Positions 21,601-28,184 of a stretch of 29,024 bases of DNA are shown here, piece after piece. Below the pieces are notes generated by a model that saw nothing but the letters and a program-made list of their open reading frames with translations, made no database searches and was not told where the DNA came from. The stretch lies in NCBI GenBank assembly GCA_017961625.1, contig JAGCWY010000072.1, positions 1-29,024 on the forward strand, read 5' to 3'. The position numbers and the translations under genes are program-made. This DNA is from Ruminococcus sp. (GTDB lineage: Bacteria > Bacillota > Clostridia > Oscillospirales > Ruminococcaceae). Within the stretch, counting starts at the first letter, position 1. Each line of letters starts with the position of its first letter.

Positions 21601-22358
21601 TGTCTCACGACTACGACAATACAAGAAACAGGTTCAATCCTGAAAATAGATTCATCGGCGATATTGAAAACGGCTTGCGATATCCGTTCGGCTGTTACAG
21701 CAAGGAAGAAGCGGACGAAAAATTTGCTTCAAAGGCAGATATTGAAGCTGTTGCAGCTGATGTTACGATTATCAAGGCTCAGATCGTCGATATTCTTGCA
21801 AGGCTTGACGCTCTTGAGTATAAGGCTATCAATATCCAGAGCTTTACAGCAAATCCCAATAAAATTGAAATAGGCTCAAATAGCACTATTGACTTGACAT
21901 GGGCTTTGAACAAAGCAGCAGTAACACAGACTGTCAACGGACAGGCTGTACAGGGAACTTCAATGCAAGTTACCAACATTTCAGCCTCAACTACTTTCAG
22001 GCTGGAAGTTTCAGACGGTGAAACAAATGATACAGAATCTGTTGTAGTTACAGCTGCAAATCAGATTTACTATGGCGCAGCGGCAGACTTCTCAACAGTT
22101 ACATCACTTACAAAGGTGCTTTCAGACAATAAAAGAAGAACTATCACAGTCAATGCAGGACAGGGAAAGTATATTATATACGCTTATCCAGCAAGGCTTG
22201 GTGACGTCACATTCTATGTTGACAGCTGGGAGGGCGGCTTCGAGCCTGCTGTTGAGCAGAGCATAACCAATGCAAGTGGATACACCGAAACTTACAAGCT
22301 CTATAGATCAACAAATACAAATCTTGGCGAAACAACAGTCGAGATTAAGGAGGGATAA
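21600..22358 (+). CDS. Baseplate/fibre-associated protein with coiled coil and Ig-like domain, 252 aa
   Basis: AAGGAGG site; start overlaps the previous stop (TAATG). Residues 40-80 form a coiled coil (ADEKFASKADIEAVAADVTI; VDILARLDALE). Residues 82-150 look like an Ig/fibronectin-type sandwich (SFTANPNKIEIGSNSTIDLT; STTFRLEVSDGETND). Residues 155-252 are a separate beta domain (GQGKYIIYAYPARLGDVTFY; VDSWEGGFEPAVEQSITNAS) seen in structural proteins of several gut phages. Probably a trimeric spike or linker to the main fibre. Confidence 0.65.
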   Translation: MSHDYDNTRNRFNPENRFIGDIENGLRYPFGCYSKEEADEKFASKADIEAVAADVTIIKAQIVDILARLDALEYKAINIQSFTANPNKIEIGSNSTIDLTWALNKAAVTQTVNGQAVQGTSMQVTNISASTTFRLEVSDGETNDTESVVVTAANQIYYGAAADFSTVTSLTKVLSDNKRRTITVNAGQGKYIIYAYPARLGDVTFYVDSWEGGFEPAVEQSITNASGYTETYKLYRSTNTNLGETTVEIKEG

Positions 22359-22361
22359 TTT

Positions 22362-25300
22362 ATGGCAGTAGTAGTAATAGACACTATAAAACCGAAAAAT
22401 CAGGGCACGTTTCCTGTTGTTGAAGCAGCTGACGTTAAGGTAACTAATACTAAGAGACTTGATGCAGCTCTTAATGATAAGGCTAATCAGTCAGATCTCG
22501 CAGCATTACAGACAACGGTTGCAGGCAAAGCTTCGCAGTCTGACCTTAATGCTCTTAGTTCCACTGTTGCAGGCAAGCAGAACGCACTTACAGAAGCACA
22601 GCTCAAAGCTTGCAATTCTGGTATTACATCTTCTCTTGTAACTCAGATAGGCACAAATACAACAGCGATTGCAGGCAAGGCTTCACAGGCAGACCTTACT
22701 GCTCTTGAAGCAGAGGTTGACACAAAAGCTGATTCTGATGATCTTACCACAGCAACAGCTAACTTGCAGTCTCAGATTGATGAGCTGATAACTCCTACAA
22801 CTCAGGATGCCGAAGTGCAGAATGCAAGAGTAGGAGCTGACGGAACAAGTTATCAGACACTTAAAGCGCGACTTGATACAGAATTTGACAATACACAGGA
22901 TAATATCGATATAATATCTGATGTTGAAACTGTCACCAAAGACGGATATTATGAGGGTTCAGCTAATACCACCACTCTGGTAGTAACTACAAATAGCAAT
23001 CACCGCACCGTATATGCTGAATGTGAACCAAACAAATTGTACAGAGTAACAAAAACACCAACACAGAGATTCAGCGTATTTTTTACGGCAAAATTTCCAG
23101 ATACTGGTGTGGCTACGTCTGCTATTACAACAGACAACGAAGCAGACAAAATTGACGTTATGTCACCGAGTAATGCTAAGTATATCTGCGCATATGTTTA
23201 TAATGCTAATACCGATTCAAGCTATGGAACAGCAACTGAAATTATGGATTCTGCTGCTATAAAAGAAATCAGTGCGAATGACACACAGTGCAGATCAGAT
23301 TTGAATGTGACAAATGGAAATGTCGCATCATGTTCAGATATAATTCATGACAATTTCGGCTATATTAACTATAACTATGATGCATCGTTCCATAGAGCGG
23401 CTGATCCAGAAGCGACTAACTCATTAAAAATAGGTATAGATCGTTCAAGTGAAATAGTTGTCCTCAACGGCAACTCTACTACAAATCCTAACAATTTTAT
23501 TATTGTTAGAATTACTGATGATGTTGTTTCAACTGTGCAGGATTCAACTGTAACTAATTGGGATACAGGACTGTCATTAATCGAAGGACATGATTACAAG
23601 ATTACTTGTAAGCTTTTGTCTGGAACGTCAGAACTTAACGATGAAGAATACATTAACAGTGTAAGCGTATATCCGATAGGACAGCGCCAGTCTGTTGGAA
23701 CATTTTATAGGAGCGGCAAGACATTTGTCAGAACGTTTACAGCAACAGATACGCAGTATAATTTCTGCATTTATATTGAGGACGAACAGGAATTTGTAAA
23801 TGCAAAGTATATGATAACACTTGAAGATTTATCCGAAAATGCAACTGTACTTACAAAAGACGATGAAAAAAGAGTGTTTGACTACTTCGATGATATTACA
23901 AACGATGAATCCGATCTTGTAAACTATGGATATACCTATAATGTTGACAAATACCCTTCCACAGATACTGAATCATCACCTACATATATAGGCGTAGAAA
24001 GATACGGAACAATTATCAAGCTTAATCTTGACAATTCGCAGCGTGTAAGACGTGTCAAAATATCAGGTGATATTGAGAGAGCAAATAGTTCGACGTTCAA
24101 ATCATGGACAAATACTTTGTATCTTGATGAAGGTGAAAAGTATATTGCAACTATAGAAAAAATATCTGGAACAGGAACACTGGACGGAAAAGCTTACTTC
24201 CCAAATATCGTTGTATATGATACTCCGATTGATAAGACAATAGCATCATGGCTGTATGAATCAACAACAAAGAAACAGTTTGTTTTCACCGCAGGCAGTA
24301 CAGCGTTATCAATAGCTTTATACGTAGCCGAAGGGGCAAGTTTAACTGATCTTGTTGTCCGTGTAACTCTTACAAAAGCAGATGCCGATATTGAACCGTA
24401 TTATGCCGCAGAAATGACAGATACTATCAACAAGGTAAGGAACTCAATCACATCGCCTGCGCTTGTATTCCCTATTGTTACAGATATTCACCGATACTCT
24501 GAAAACGCTGCTGTTCAGAATTTTAAGCAGATGATAAATAATATATCACATTTGGCACTTAATGTAAAATTTGATTTCCTTCTCAATCTTGGTGATTTCA
24601 CAGACGGAAACACAACAAAGGAAGTCACATTTGACAGAGCGTATGAATCAACGAAGGATTTTGTCAATATCGGAGTACCTTACTTCTGGGCTAACGGAAA
24701 TCATGATATAAATTATTACACTACAGATCAGCCTTACGAATTTACAATGCCGGAAGTATTCAAGGCATACTATGGTTCTATTAAGAATGTTGTTTACAAT
24801 AGAAACGAATATGCGACTGATTATTACATTGACTTCACAATTGGCGTGCGCCTGATATGCCTTAACGCTAACGGTATTGTTGACGGGCATGAGAGATATG
24901 CTTACGGCAATAGCACAGCTGCATGGCTTGAAGCTGCTCTTGTGACTGATAATACGGTAATAGTTGCAGTACATCAGTCCTCACAGCCAAATCAGGTATA
25001 CAATACTGTTAATACCTATAATGGTGCAGCAATTAATGCTAAATTACAAGCATTTGTTAATAACGGCGGCAATCTCATAATGCTTAGCGGACACTCTCAC
25101 CGTGATATAGCATTTATTGATCCGTGGCTTAGTGTAATGCAGGATTGCCAGCGTTTTACAGATACAGAGGGTGAAGTTCTACCGCCCGATGCAGAAGATA
25201 CACACGGAATTACTGGATTTATCGATAATATCGTGCAGTGGGGAAGAACGGCAGGAACGCACACAGAAGATGCATGGACTGTATGCGTATTTAAACCTGA

Positions 25301-25544
25301 TACAAACGATCTTGATTTCATCAGATTCGGCGCAGGAGCTGACAGACATTTCCATGTAACTCCAATTTCACCTACTACTGTCACAACACAGCTTACAGGT
25401 ACTATAACATGGACTTCAAGCAATGAAGCGGTAGCAACTGTATCAGACGGTGTAATTGCAAGCGTATCAGCTGGAAAGTGCGCTATCATTGCAAAGGACG
25501 AAAACAGCAACTACGAATGCTGGATCGTTGTAGTTGGAGAGTAA
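22362..25544 (+). CDS. Large tail fibre with metallophosphoesterase domain and C-terminal Big_2-like domain, 1060 aa
   Basis: AAGGAGGG site. Residues 25-150 are repeat-like coiled coil (ASQSDLNALSSTVAGKQNAL; ASQADLTALEAEVDTKADSD). Two diverged beta units follow (about 329-493 and 517-678). A calcineurin-type metallophosphoesterase comes next with all ligand motifs: D708-x-H710, GD745, GN780-H781-D782, H871 and GH911-x-H913. The end (about 1002-1060, ITWTSSNEAVATVSDGVI) is a bacterial Ig-like Big_2 domain, often carbohydrate- or surface-binding. The likely job is receptor binding plus phosphoester hydrolysis at the cell surface, for example on teichoic-acid-like or phosphorylated glycans; the substrate is unknown. 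It lies between the baseplate and lysis genes. Confidence 0.82.
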   Translation: MAVVVIDTIKPKNQGTFPVVEAADVKVTNTKRLDAALNDKANQSDLAALQTTVAGKASQSDLNALSSTVAGKQNALTEAQLKACNSGITSSLVTQIGTNTTAIAGKASQADLTALEAEVDTKADSDDLTTATANLQSQIDELITPTTQDAEVQNARVGADGTSYQTLKARLDTEFDNTQDNIDIISDVETVTKDGYYEGSANTTTLVVTTNSNHRTVYAECEPNKLYRVTKTPTQRFSVFFTAKFPDTGVATSAITTDNEADKIDVMSPSNAKYICAYVYNANTDSSYGTATEIMDSAAIKEISANDTQCRSDLNVTNGNVASCSDIIHDNFGYINYNYDASFHRAADPEATNSLKIGIDRSSEIVVLNGNSTTNPNNFIIVRITDDVVSTVQDSTVTNWDTGLSLIEGHDYKITCKLLSGTSELNDEEYINSVSVYPIGQRQSVGTFYRSGKTFVRTFTATDTQYNFCIYIEDEQEFVNAKYMITLEDLSENATVLTKDDEKRVFDYFDDITNDESDLVNYGYTYNVDKYPSTDTESSPTYIGVERYGTIIKLNLDNSQRVRRVKISGDIERANSSTFKSWTNTLYLDEGEKYIATIEKISGTGTLDGKAYFPNIVVYDTPIDKTIASWLYESTTKKQFVFTAGSTALSIALYVAEGASLTDLVVRVTLTKADADIEPYYAAEMTDTINKVRNSITSPALVFPIVTDIHRYSENAAVQNFKQMINNISHLALNVKFDFLLNLGDFTDGNTTKEVTFDRAYESTKDFVNIGVPYFWANGNHDINYYTTDQPYEFTMPEVFKAYYGSIKNVVYNRNEYATDYYIDFTIGVRLICLNANGIVDGHERYAYGNSTAAWLEAALVTDNTVIVAVHQSSQPNQVYNTVNTYNGAAINAKLQAFVNNGGNLIMLSGHSHRDIAFIDPWLSVMQDCQRFTDTEGEVLPPDAEDTHGITGFIDNIVQWGRTAGTHTEDAWTVCVFKPDTNDLDFIRFGAGADRHFHVTPISPTTVTTQLTGTITWTSSNEAVATVSDGVIASVSAGKCAIIAKDENSNYECWIVVVGE

Positions 25545-25566
25545 GCCATAAAAAGGAGGCTGTCAA

Positions 25567-25788
25567 ATGGAAAACGAAACAATAATCACAGCATTATCCC
25601 TTATTGGCACACTTGCAGGCTCTTTCGGTGGTATCTTGGTGAGTTCAAAGCTCACCAATTACCGCATAGAGCAACTTGAAAAAAAGGTAGATAAACACAA
25701 CAATTTTGCGGAAAGGCTTCCAGTAATCGAAGAAAAGCTCAAAGATCATGACAGGCGTTTGTCGGAGGTAGAGCATGAAACTGCGTGA
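25567..25788 (+). CDS. XhlA-like membrane-associated lysis protein, 73 aa
   Basis: AAGGAGG site, ATG at 25567. Residues 5-30 are hydrophobic (IITALSLIGTLAGSFGGILV) and the rest is a charged coiled coil (NYRIEQLEKKVDKHNNFAER; LKDHDRRLSEVE). This is the layout of hemolysin XhlA-type or holin-accessory proteins, although here the membrane segment is N-terminal. It overlaps the holin gene by 14 bases. Confidence 0.72.
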   Translation: MENETIITALSLIGTLAGSFGGILVSSKLTNYRIEQLEKKVDKHNNFAERLPVIEEKLKDHDRRLSEVEHETA

Positions 25789-25966
25789 ACGGCTTGCAAA
25801 GCTCATTGACGTTAAGACAATCGTTACTCTCACATTGACAGGTGTGTTCTCATACCTGTCAATCGTGGGACGTATCACAGCAGACAACTTTATGACGGTT
25901 TTTACTGTTATAATATCTTTCTTTTTCGGCGTTCAGGTCGAAAAACACAACTCAAACAAGCAGTAA
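25775..25966 (+). CDS. Holin, 63 aa
   Basis: GGAGG site 5' of ATG at 25775. Two hydrophobic segments (TIVTLTLTGVFSYLSIVG and FMTVFTVIISFFFGVQV) are joined by a short polar turn (RITADN), with a basic start (MKLRERLAK) and a hydrophilic tail (EKHNSNKQ). This is a short class II-type holin that permeabilises the membrane to release or activate the endolysin encoded 12 bases downstream. Confidence 0.85.
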   Translation: MKLRERLAKLIDVKTIVTLTLTGVFSYLSIVGRITADNFMTVFTVIISFFFGVQVEKHNSNKQ

Positions 25967-25977
25967 GGAGTGATATT

Positions 25978-26502
25978 ATGGGCAATCTTTCAAAGCATTT
26001 CGACAAATCAGAGTTCCGCTGTCAGTGTGGCTGCGGCGGTGAGAATCCTTCAAAAAAACTTATCGAGCGCCTTGAACAGCTCTTTGACCTCATGGACGCC
26101 AAGAGCATAGTAATAACAAGCGGCTATCGCTGCCCGAAGTACAGCGTAAAAGTCGGTGGCTACAGCTCGGACGCTCATACACGTAATATTGCCGCTGATA
26201 TTATTGTTAATAAGCAGGGCGGCGGCTCATACACGGCAGAGGATATCGCAGAAGCTGCGGAGCGTATCGGCTTCGGTGGTATTGGTCTTATGCAGGGAGC
26301 TTGTCACGTTGACACAAGAGACTGTGAAACCTATCTTAATAAACACTGGTTCGGTGATGAACGCGACGGTAGGAACTACATCGAGACCTTCCAGCGTGGC
26401 ACTGCCTTTCCTGGAGAGAAAAAAGAAGAGTCTGCTCCGAAGCTCCGTTCAAAGGAAGAACTCCTGGCAGAGCTCAAGGCTCTCTACGAAAAGTACATAT
26501 AA
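25978..26502 (+). CDS. Endolysin, peptidase M15 family (D-Ala peptidase-like), 174 aa
   Basis: AAGGAGTGA site. The M15A pattern is complete: FRCQCGCG near the start, ITSGYRCP (S48, R51), the zinc ligands H67 and D74 in SDAHTRNIAADI, and H110 in CHVDTR. The enzyme cuts peptide cross-links or stem peptides of the cell wall to release progeny. After residue 140 there is a charged linker and a short helix (SKEELLAELKALYEKYI) instead of a known wall-binding domain. It directly follows the holin gene. Confidence 0.88.
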   Translation: MGNLSKHFDKSEFRCQCGCGGENPSKKLIERLEQLFDLMDAKSIVITSGYRCPKYSVKVGGYSSDAHTRNIAADIIVNKQGGGSYTAEDIAEAAERIGFGGIGLMQGACHVDTRDCETYLNKHWFGDERDGRNYIETFQRGTAFPGEKKEESAPKLRSKEELLAELKALYEKYI

Positions 26503-26530
26503 ACTCACTACTACGACGAACTAAGAGATT

Positions 26531-26737
26531 ATGAACAGATTCACCAATATAAGCAATACGGAGTTATCGCAGCTCATTGATGAATGGATCCGAGGCGAAA
26601 GGGACCGTAAGATCATGAAGCGGAGACTGATTGACGGTATCTGTTTTGAACCGCTTGCCGAGGAATTCGAGCTCTCGGTAACTCACACATGGAAAATAGT
26701 TGAAAAAAATCTCAAAATATTGAATACAAAGGTATAA
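26531..26737 (+). CDS. Sigma-region-4-like HTH regulator, 68 aa
   Basis: The sequence SQLIDEWIRGERDRKIMKRR, then LIDGICFEPLAEEFELSVTH and WKIVEKNLKIL, is the compact sigma70 region 4/ArpU-like fold common in clostridial prophages (RLIDG and LAEEF are signature strings). Such proteins act as late-gene activators or small sigma-like factors. Here it lies after the lysis genes, 28 bases downstream of the endolysin stop, with only a weak ribosome site. It is followed at once by a terminator. Confidence 0.75.
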   Translation: MNRFTNISNTELSQLIDEWIRGERDRKIMKRRLIDGICFEPLAEEFELSVTHTWKIVEKNLKILNTKV

Positions 26738-26741
26738 GAAA

Positions 26742-26781
26742 AAGACCGATTTACTTTATGGTAAGTCGGTCTTATTTTTTT
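26742..26781 (+). terminator. Intrinsic terminator after the regulator gene
   Basis: AAGACCGATTTAC (26742-26754) pairs with GTAAGTCGGTCTT (26761-26773) over 13 base pairs with one G-U, six-base loop, then A and eight T. It ends the late operon. The next gene begins only 24 bases downstream without room for a promoter, so some read-through or an internal promoter upstream must feed it. Confidence 0.85.
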
Positions 26782-26804
26782 TATACTTAAAGTGGTGAAT
26801 CAAT

Positions 26805-27197
26805 ATGTATATATTTTTCAACAACAATCCGCAAGGGCTGAAAATAGGAGATTGCGTTGTCCGTGCGATTTCCGCAGCCATGAACCAGACCTGGGAGCGC
26901 ACTTACATTGACCTTTGCATCGAGGGCTTCACCTTCCGAGATATGCCAAATGCTAATAATGTATGGGACTCTTACCTTAAATCCAAAGGCTTCAAGCGCT
27001 ATGTAGTTCCGAATAGCTGTCCTGACTGCTACACGATAGAGGACTTTGCAAGGGATAATCCTCAGGGTACTTATATAGTCGCAACCGGTTCTCATGCTGT
27101 ATGCGTAAAGAACGGAAATATACTTGACAACTGGGACAGCTCGCAGGAGGTCCCGGCATACTACTACACAAAGGAGCAGGACTATGGCAAATTATAA
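26805..27197 (+). CDS. Papain/C39-like cysteine-protease-fold protein, 130 aa
   Basis: ATG at 26805 after AAAGTGGTG. The start NNNPQGLKIGDCVVRAISAA places C17 at the N-terminus of a helix; TYIVATGSHAVCVKNG gives H97, and ILDNWDSSQEVP gives D108/D111. Cys-His-Asp order and spacing fit a minimal papain-like (C39/transglutaminase-like) fold. I recall this as a conserved, usually unnamed protein of gut Bacillota phages. Whether it cleaves peptides is unknown; a role in virion maturation or attack on a host target is possible. Confidence 0.6.
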   Translation: MYIFFNNNPQGLKIGDCVVRAISAAMNQTWERTYIDLCIEGFTFRDMPNANNVWDSYLKSKGFKRYVVPNSCPDCYTIEDFARDNPQGTYIVATGSHAVCVKNGNILDNWDSSQEVPAYYYTKEQDYGKL

Positions 27198-27579
27198 TCC
27201 TTATTTCCCAGCCGGATACAATCCATATCAACCAGCTATGCAGCAGTTTCAGCAAGTCATGCAGCCACAACAACAGAACAGTGGTTTGACATGGGTACAA
27301 GGCATCGAGGGAGCCAAGAGCCATTTTGTGGAGCCGGGGCGCTCCGCACTGCTCATGGACTCCGAGAGCAACAGCTTCTTTATAAAGTCGGCTGACACTT
27401 CTGGTATGCCTTTACCTCTCAGGATATTTGACTATCAGGAAAGAACAGCTCAGCAAGCACCACAGCAGCCGACAGCAGCCGTTCACGACACAAGCAGTTA
27501 TATTACAAGGGAAGAATTTGAAAGCCGTTTAGCGGCAATTACAGCTGTTACAGAAAGGACTGAAAGCAATGTCGAGTGA
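27184..27579 (+). CDS. Conserved phage protein of the Tyr/Asn/Pro-rich start type, 131 aa
   Basis: ATG at 27184 with AAGGAG; overlaps the previous gene by 14 bases. Starts MANYNPYFPAGYNPYQPAMQ with a Gln-rich stretch, then a compact core: WVQGIEGAKSHFVEPGRSAL, LLMDSESNSFFIKSADTSGM and PLRIFDYQER. The end is a helix (TREEFESRLAAITAV). I recognise this as a recurring unnamed protein of Bacillota phages and prophages, next to the genes seen here. Function unknown; a structural or scaffolding-like role fits the low-complexity N-terminus. Confidence 0.62.
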   Translation: MANYNPYFPAGYNPYQPAMQQFQQVMQPQQQNSGLTWVQGIEGAKSHFVEPGRSALLMDSESNSFFIKSADTSGMPLPLRIFDYQERTAQQAPQQPTAAVHDTSSYITREEFESRLAAITAVTERTESNVE

Positions 27580-27799
27580 TCTTTTCAAAAGCTTTGGTAA
27601 GGACAATAATGTCTCTGGCAATCAGGATCCGAGAAGCGCAGCCATGAGCCGCATGAAGGAAATGGGTATAAACGTTCCTGAGGGCATGGAAAACAATCCT
27701 CAGGCACTTCTGCAGCACGTTATGCAGTCCGGAAAGGTACCAAATAACAGGCTCAACATGGCTCAGCAGCTAATGCAGCGGATGTTTGGCCGCAGATAA
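27569..27799 (+). CDS. Small helical phage protein, 76 aa
   Basis: ATG at 27569 overlaps the preceding gene by 11 bases; AAGGA at 27555 is a weak, distant site, so coupling is likely. Residues 20-76 are helical and rich in Met, Gln and Asn (MSRMKEMGINVPEGMENNPQ; MAQQLMQRMFGRR). The family is not recognised beyond its constant pairing with the upstream protein. It ends the gene block before the regulatory region. Confidence 0.58.
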   Translation: MSSDLFKSFGKDNNVSGNQDPRSAAMSRMKEMGINVPEGMENNPQALLQHVMQSGKVPNNRLNMAQQLMQRMFGRR

Positions 27800-27801
27800 C
27801 G

Positions 27802-27868
27802 AAAAAGCAGCCACAAATGTGACTGCTTAATCGGTATGAATTCCATGTCATGCATATTCCTCATGCAT
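27802..27868 (-). ncRNA. Candidate minus-strand small RNA of about 67 nt
   Basis: A perfect consensus promoter (27875-27903, minus) predicts a start near 27868. Going down the minus strand, the hairpin AAGCAG/CTGCTT (27805-27810/27823-27828, with inner CAC/GTG) is followed by TTTTT (complement of 27802-27806), an intrinsic terminator. This gives a compact RNA opposite the 3' end of the upstream gene block. A short frame starting MHDMEFIPIK runs through the terminator, so translation is not favoured. The RNA is predicted only. Confidence 0.55.
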
Positions 27869-27874
27869 TATCTT

Positions 27875-27903
27875 ATTATACCATAAAAGCTGACGAATGT
27901 CAA
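27875..27903 (-). promoter_or_regulatory. Perfect-consensus sigma70 promoter, minus strand
   Basis: On the minus strand: TTGACA (27898-27903), 17-base spacer, TATAAT (27875-27880). Both boxes are exact. Two direct copies of TCATGCAT (27848-27855, 27861-27868) lie at the predicted start and early transcribed region and may be an operator. Confidence 0.75.
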
Positions 27904-27907
27904 TTAT

Positions 27908-27952
27908 GTGCGTTTTAACGCACGTTAACGCACGATTTAACACGCGCGTGTT
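27908..27952 (+). repeat. Tandem and palindromic repeats upstream of the minus-strand promoter
   Basis: GTGCGTT/AACGCAC inverted repeat (27908-27914/27917-27923); exact tandem decamer TTAACGCACG (27915-27924, 27925-27934); perfect 14-base palindrome AACACGCGCGTGTT (27939-27952). The cluster abuts the -35 box of the minus-strand promoter, as expected for operator or upstream regulator sites. An origin-like iteron cluster is the alternative. Confidence 0.7.
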
Positions 27953-27984
27953 TTAACTTTATTGCTTGTAATATTAAAACTAAA

Positions 27985-28087
27985 TTGCAACTAAGTTGCA
28001 ATTAACTTGCTGAAAAAGCAAGTTTTTGAAATCAAAGTATACTTTTCCGCAAGTTTAGGTATATTTTTAACTTGCTTATAACTTGCT
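27985..28087 (+). repeat. Cluster of TAACTTGCT motifs and a TTGCAAC inverted repeat
   Basis: The 9-mer TAACTTGCT occurs three times in direct orientation (28003-28011, 28068-28076, 28079-28087), and its core GCAAGTT twice inverted (28018-28024, 28049-28055). A related inverted repeat TTGCAAC/GTTGCAA is at 27985-27991/27995-28001. The last two copies are 11 bases apart, about one helical turn. This looks like a multi-site binding array for one protein. AACTTGCT/AGCAAGTT (28004-28011/28017-28024) plus TTT could also act as a weak terminator. Confidence 0.7.
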
Positions 28088-28109
28088 GACGGTATCACAG
28101 CTACGGCTT

Positions 28110-28118
28110 TGATATAAA
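28110..28118 (+). promoter_or_regulatory. Candidate extended -10 promoter for the Gly-rich protein gene
   Basis: TG-A-TATAAA (28110-28118) is an extended -10 element; the position for a -35 box (around 28090) is poor. The predicted start near 28125 coincides with the first base of a leader hairpin at 28126. The TAACTTGCT sites at 28068-28087 lie just upstream, where an activator would bind. Confidence 0.45.
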
Positions 28119-28125
28119 TATCACC

Positions 28126-28169
28126 GACTATCCTTAAGGAGATAGTCGCTTACCGGGATAATTCCCCGG
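28126..28169 (+). promoter_or_regulatory. Two-hairpin 5' leader of the Gly-rich protein gene
   Basis: GACTATC/GATAGTC (28126-28132/28141-28147) is followed by CCGGG/CCCGG (28153-28157/28165-28169). The ribosome site AAAGGAGG (28172-28179) follows directly. Such 5' stem-loops often protect highly expressed mRNAs from decay. Confidence 0.55.
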
Positions 28170-28184
28170 AGAAAGGAGGCCTAT

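Larger units (their letters stand above)
27800..28184. other. 385-base regulatory region without a protein gene
   Basis: The stretch holds, left to right: a hairpin that terminates minus-strand transcription, the candidate small RNA, a consensus minus-strand promoter, two repeat clusters, an extended -10 promoter facing right and a two-hairpin leader of the next gene. It is AT-rich apart from the CG palindromes. No conserved frame is seen on either strand. Confidence 0.6.

Noticed and set aside
27763..27855. 30-residue minus-strand peptide (starts MHDMEFIPIK) as a type I toxin
   Set aside because: The frame runs through the predicted terminator of its own transcript, its ribosome site is badly spaced, and it lacks the membrane helix of known small toxins.
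27908..28087. CRISPR array
   Set aside because: Repeats are 9-14 bases, unevenly spaced and in both orientations, with no spacers of constant length.
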